Source of the DNA: Bradyrhizobium viridifuturi
GTDB taxonomy: Bacteria > Pseudomonadota > Alphaproteobacteria > Rhizobiales > Xanthobacteraceae
Length of the DNA: 64,000 nucleotides
Direction: 5' to 3'
Assembly (NCBI RefSeq): GCF_001238275.1
Contig: NZ_LGTB01000031.1
Coordinates: 56,791 to 120,790, forward strand
Part shown: positions 61,035-64,000 of the stretch, one piece after another
How the letters are laid out: each line of letters opens with the position of its first letter
Numbering within the stretch: the stretch's first letter is position 1
Translations under genes and position numbers: made by a program
The notes under the pieces: generated by a model
What the model saw: the letters and a program-made list of their open reading frames with translations, nothing else
Told to the model about the DNA's origin: nothing
The model's database searches: none

Positions 61035-61439
61035 TTAGGAAACTTGCCGCTGGAACGTCGCTGCGTCCCAGTAATCTTCGCTGTGGCGTATCCGGCCGTC
61101 CGCGACTTGGACCAACTGGACGCCGCGCAACGAAATGACCTTCGCCTCAGTCGTGCCGCTCTTCCGCGGCGCGGTCGCATGCATGACGTAGGCGACGGCA
61201 ACTACTCCATCGCCTCCTACAATCATGGACTTCACCTCCCAGCGGACGTCAGGAAGCCAGCTGAACAGCTTCTGCATGCCCACCGCGATCTCAGCGGAGC
61301 CCTGCTTTGTCTTGAGTTGCGCGACTTCGTCGTGCGACGCATCATCGCAATAGAGCGCGAGGATCGCGCGGTGATCGCGCCTCCCGTAGGCATCGTAGAG
61401 CGCGGTAACGACTTCCTTTGGGGTTGATGCTGACATCAT
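61035..61439 (-). CDS. SnoaL-like/nuclear-transport-factor-2 fold protein
   Basis: A 134-residue protein of the SnoaL fold (VTALYDAYGRRDHRAILALY; WEVKSMIVGGDGVVAVAYVM; GVQLVQVADGRIRHSEDYWD). It is translated from an ATG overlapping the flavin-reductase stop by ATGA. Similar proteins accompany phenol or lactone pathways as isomerases or binding proteins. Confidence 0.78.
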   Translation of the reverse strand: MMSASTPKEVVTALYDAYGRRDHRAILALYCDDASHDEVAQLKTKQGSAEIAVGMQKLFSWLPDVRWEVKSMIVGGDGVVAVAYVMHATAPRKSGTTEAKVISLRGVQLVQVADGRIRHSEDYWDAATFQRQVS

Positions 61440-61993
61440 GCGCGCGCCTCCAGATCGACGCCATACATGTAGCGTCCCTGTCCGTAGAGTAACGGCGGAC
61501 CGGCGGCCGGCGCGTGAATGCTCTCGATCACGGCGATGGCGATGCGATGGCTTCCGACCAGGAGTTGCTCGACCGTCCGACATTCGAACACGACCGACGC
61601 CTCGCGTAGCCGCGGAAGTCCTTTTCCGCCGGAAACGTCGGTCGATAGCAGAACGTGCTCGTCAATGAATTTGTCGACGCTAGGACGCGAGCAGAGCTCC
61701 GAAAGGTGAAGCTGATCCTGCGTGAGGAGGTTCACCGCGAAGCCCCCGCCTTCTCGTACGTGCGCGGCGGTCACGGTCTTGCTGTTCAGGCAGATCAGTA
61801 TCGTCGGCGGCTCGGTGCAGACTGAAGTAAACGAACTGATCGTCATGCCCCAGGGTCTATCGCCATGCCAAGTTGTCACGACGCTCACGCTTCCGACGAA
61901 ATGCCGCATCGCCGCCCGGAATGCCGCCGCATCCGCAGTCGTCAGCGAGGGCAGAACTCCGCGATCGTTTCCAATTCCCGAGTTGTTCTTCAT
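61436..61993 (-). CDS. flavin reductase (HpaC/TftC-like)
   Basis: A 185-residue flavin reductase, first gene of the operon. FVGSVSVVTTWHGDRPWGMTI, SFTSVCTEPPTILICLN and FAVNLLTQDQ are family landmarks; RYMYGVDL closes the domain. It supplies FADH2 or FMNH2 to the monooxygenase encoded downstream. It is divergent from the LysR regulator. Confidence 0.88.
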   Translation of the reverse strand: MKNNSGIGNDRGVLPSLTTADAAAFRAAMRHFVGSVSVVTTWHGDRPWGMTISSFTSVCTEPPTILICLNSKTVTAAHVREGGGFAVNLLTQDQLHLSELCSRPSVDKFIDEHVLLSTDVSGGKGLPRLREASVVFECRTVEQLLVGSHRIAIAVIESIHAPAAGPPLLYGQGRYMYGVDLEARA

Positions 61994-62281
61994 GGTAAGC
62001 CTCGTAGCGACTTATTCGTGTCACAGAGGCTAAGTGGCGCGCCTGGCCGACGTCTAATCGATAATAAATATTCCAGCTATCCGCCGGATCGATCCATCCG
62101 CCTCATGCGCCGTTCAGGGGACGTTGGAAAGCCAAGAGCCCAGCACATCGCACGGCAACATCTCGCAACCGCAACATGAGAGATTCCGCCGATCGAAATA
62201 CGCAAAGGACGAGCTCATTCCGATAGTGCATGGCGAGGCAAATTGTTACGGTCCGAGGTCGCATGCATCGGGAGACCTGGG

Positions 62282-63196
62282 GTGAACCTCCGAAGTATTG
62301 ACCTCAACTTACTCGTGATACTCGACGCGCTCCTTACCGAGCGCAACGTAAGTCGGGCTGGCGAGCGCATCGGTCTCAGCCAATCGGCGATGAGCGCGGC
62401 TCTCGCGCGACTCCGCGAAGTCTTCCACGACCCATTGCTGGTGCGCGTTGGACGCGATCTGGCTCTCACACGAAATGCGGAGGACCTCATCGTCCCGCTG
62501 AAGGAATCGCTTAGCAAGGTCGAACAGCTGCTGCTGCGTCGTCCTGGATTTGACCCGGCGAACGATGCGCGGACGTTCTCGATCAGTGCGTCCGACTATG
62601 CGGGGCTGGTCCTGCTCACGCCGCTCGTGAGGATTATCTCCAACGAGGCTCCAAACGTGACAATTCATCTACTGCCTCGTGCTCGCGATGCCGTGCGCGT
62701 GCTGCAGACGAACCAGGCGGACATTGTCATCGAGCCGATCGAACTCTTCGGACCGAACGACTATCCGTCAGCGTCGCTGCTAAGCGATCGCTGGCTCTGC
62801 GCCGTCGATGCAAATCACCCCGACGTCAGCGGCGATACGTTGACCGAGACGCAGTTTCTCGAACTTCCGCATCTCGTCTACGGCATCGGAGACGATCGTC
62901 AGCTGAACCTCGCCGACCAACATCTTGCCAATGCCGGCGTGCAACGGCGCATAGAGGTGACCGTCGAAAGCTTTCTGTTGAACCCGTTTCTTATCAAGGG
63001 GACGCGGCTCGTCAGCCTCGTGCTGGAACGGGCGGCCAGAAGACTGATTGGCACGATCGACATCAAGCTACTGGAGTCCCCAATATCTGTTCCGGACATC
63101 CACGAGGCCATGTACTGGCATCCACGCCATACGACCGATCCAGGACACAAGTGGCTCAGAGAGAAGCTGCTCAACGTCGCGCAGCAACTGGATTGA
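62282..63196 (+). CDS. LysR family regulator (NodD/NahR-like group)
   Basis: A 304-residue regulator with SIDLNLLVILDALLTERNVSR and RIGLSQSAMSAALARLREVF, the N-terminal helix-turn-helix. HPRHTTDPGHKWLRE at the end is typical of the NodD/NahR/LinR type. A GTG start at 62,282 has GGGAG 7 bases before it. It is divergent from the aromatic operon and likely activates it with an aromatic inducer. Confidence 0.85.
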   Translation: MNLRSIDLNLLVILDALLTERNVSRAGERIGLSQSAMSAALARLREVFHDPLLVRVGRDLALTRNAEDLIVPLKESLSKVEQLLLRRPGFDPANDARTFSISASDYAGLVLLTPLVRIISNEAPNVTIHLLPRARDAVRVLQTNQADIVIEPIELFGPNDYPSASLLSDRWLCAVDANHPDVSGDTLTETQFLELPHLVYGIGDDRQLNLADQHLANAGVQRRIEVTVESFLLNPFLIKGTRLVSLVLERAARRLIGTIDIKLLESPISVPDIHEAMYWHPRHTTDPGHKWLREKLLNVAQQLD

Positions 63197-63540
63197 GGCT
63201 CATCCGCGCTCACATCCCGCATGGCGAATGATCTCGCACGAGGTGCGCTCGGAGGGCGGTCGCATTTTATGTGATTTCAACGGGGTGCGGAGGTAAATGC
63301 CGGGCTTGGGTGCATGTCCGGCGTCAAGGCGGAACTAGTGTGCCGGCCTGGGCGCCAGCTCTTTCTTCCAACTGTGTGAAGCAGGTAACAGCCGCTTGGC
63401 ACAGGCGGTGCTAGATTGTCGTTGCTGGGGATTTCAGGGCCCAGAGGCTGGAAGAACAGGGCGCCGCCGGGACAAACCATTTCGGGCCTGGCGGCGTACT
63501 TTTGAGATTTGCCGACCGAGCGCGTGAGGCGTCGCCAGGA
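63197..63540. other. 344-base gap, nothing recognised
   Basis: Only short frames without family features are present after the LysR gene. Confidence 0.3.
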
Positions 63541-63666
63541 TGAATGGCAATAAAATCGCTACCAAGACCGTATTGATCGCGCTGGTCATCGGCATTGCCG
63601 TATGGGCCACGATTGGCGCTCCCCAGCCAGGCACAAACTCGAACGTTCACCTCGCCAGCAGGCGAT
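63541..63666 (+). CDS. small exported or membrane peptide
   Basis: A 41-residue frame, MNGNKIATKTVLIALVIGIA then VWATIGAPQPGTNSN, with one hydrophobic segment. No clear ribosome site is visible. It may be a small membrane protein; recognition is only by composition. Confidence 0.3.
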
Positions 63667-63802
63667 GAGCCCGGCGGCACAGGCCATGCAGCTGGATTGA
63701 CGCCGGGAATTTTAGTGTCCCGGTCCAGGAAGGAAACGCCGCCGGGCCTGTATTTGTGAGACCGGTGAAGACGACGATCAGGGATCGGGCCCGCTCCGCC
63801 GG

Positions 63803-63900
63803 CGCAAGATCATCCATGTCGGACATGGATGCGTTCTATGCACCGGTCGAGCCGCGGGATAATCCGGACCTGCGCGGGAGTGCGAGCGCCGACGGGCGTG
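63803..63900 (+). pseudogene. dinB: DNA polymerase IV (dinB) N-terminal remnant
   Basis: RKIIHV, an extra G at 63,821, then DMDAFYAPVEPRDNPDLRG match the start of DinB (the family has DMDAFYASVEQRDNP). After that the frame leaves the family. It is a short broken fragment, perhaps left by an insertion near the window edge. Confidence 0.55.
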
Positions 63901-64000
63901 AGGCAACTACCAATACCGACATTCGGTTCGGGTCGCGATCTGACCGACGACTTCTTCCTTTCTCAAACGACTGGCGAAAGGGCAAATCGCCGTCGTTCCC

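Noticed and set aside
1..64000. CRISPR arrays, rRNA genes, insertion sequences, prophage
   Set aside because: No regularly spaced repeats, rRNA stretches, transposase or phage structural genes were seen by eye.

Overview
The window looks like a chromosomal segment of a GC-rich alphaproteobacterium, most likely Bradyrhizobium or a close relative. This is inferred from gene families, dispersed intergenic repeats and codon style; no database search was possible.

Positions 1-16,426 are ordinary backbone: an acyl-CoA ligase, a degenerate trypsin-like/PDZ protein, an esterase, two SDRs with a divergent LysR regulator, an AzlCD exporter with a divergent CGNR regulator, DsbA-like and DsbB proteins, a frame-shifted TauE/SafE permease, LrgAB, a thioesterase pair with a divergent TetR, an AbrB-type membrane protein and intergenic repeats. 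It ends at an intact tRNA-Leu(CAA), 16,427-16,511.

A 27-bp direct repeat of the tRNA 3' end recurs at 57,705-57,731, so 16,512-57,731 reads as a genomic island of about 41 kb. No integrase was seen. Its contents include a urease operon (ureD-A-J-B-C-F-G plus a chorismate-mutase-like gene, no ureE), P460 cytochromes, a beta-propeller lactonase, an amidase, a sulfite-oxidase-like/reductase/DUF6510 operon, several alpha/beta hydrolases and oxidoreductases, and many regulators.

The most interesting part is a regulatory system centred on 39.4-43.3 kb: a receiver-only response regulator translationally coupled to an ECF sigma factor, an HWE-type histidine kinase, two DUF417 membrane proteins and a small exported protein ending in Ile-Cys-Arg-Gly-Cys. 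Six perfect copies of TGTAACC with CGAA 16 bases after GTAACC, the promoter form known for SigF/ECF16-type sigma factors, are scattered through the island and none was found outside it. Four sit just upstream of island operons; two point into the 3' ends of the DUF417 genes. Three small exported proteins (40.7, 52.7 and 55.0 kb) share the ICR-x-C ending and appear to be a new family tied to this regulon.

After the right repeat (57.7-64 kb) lies an aromatic/chlorophenol-type cluster: flavin reductase, SnoaL-like protein, HpaB/TftD-type monooxygenase, hydroxyquinol-type dioxygenase, a maleylacetate reductase gene with an internal deletion, and a divergent LysR. A dinB remnant lies at the window edge. 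Several genes carry single-base frameshifts (TauE, ureF, P460, probably MOSC/reductase), which may be real decay or sequence error.
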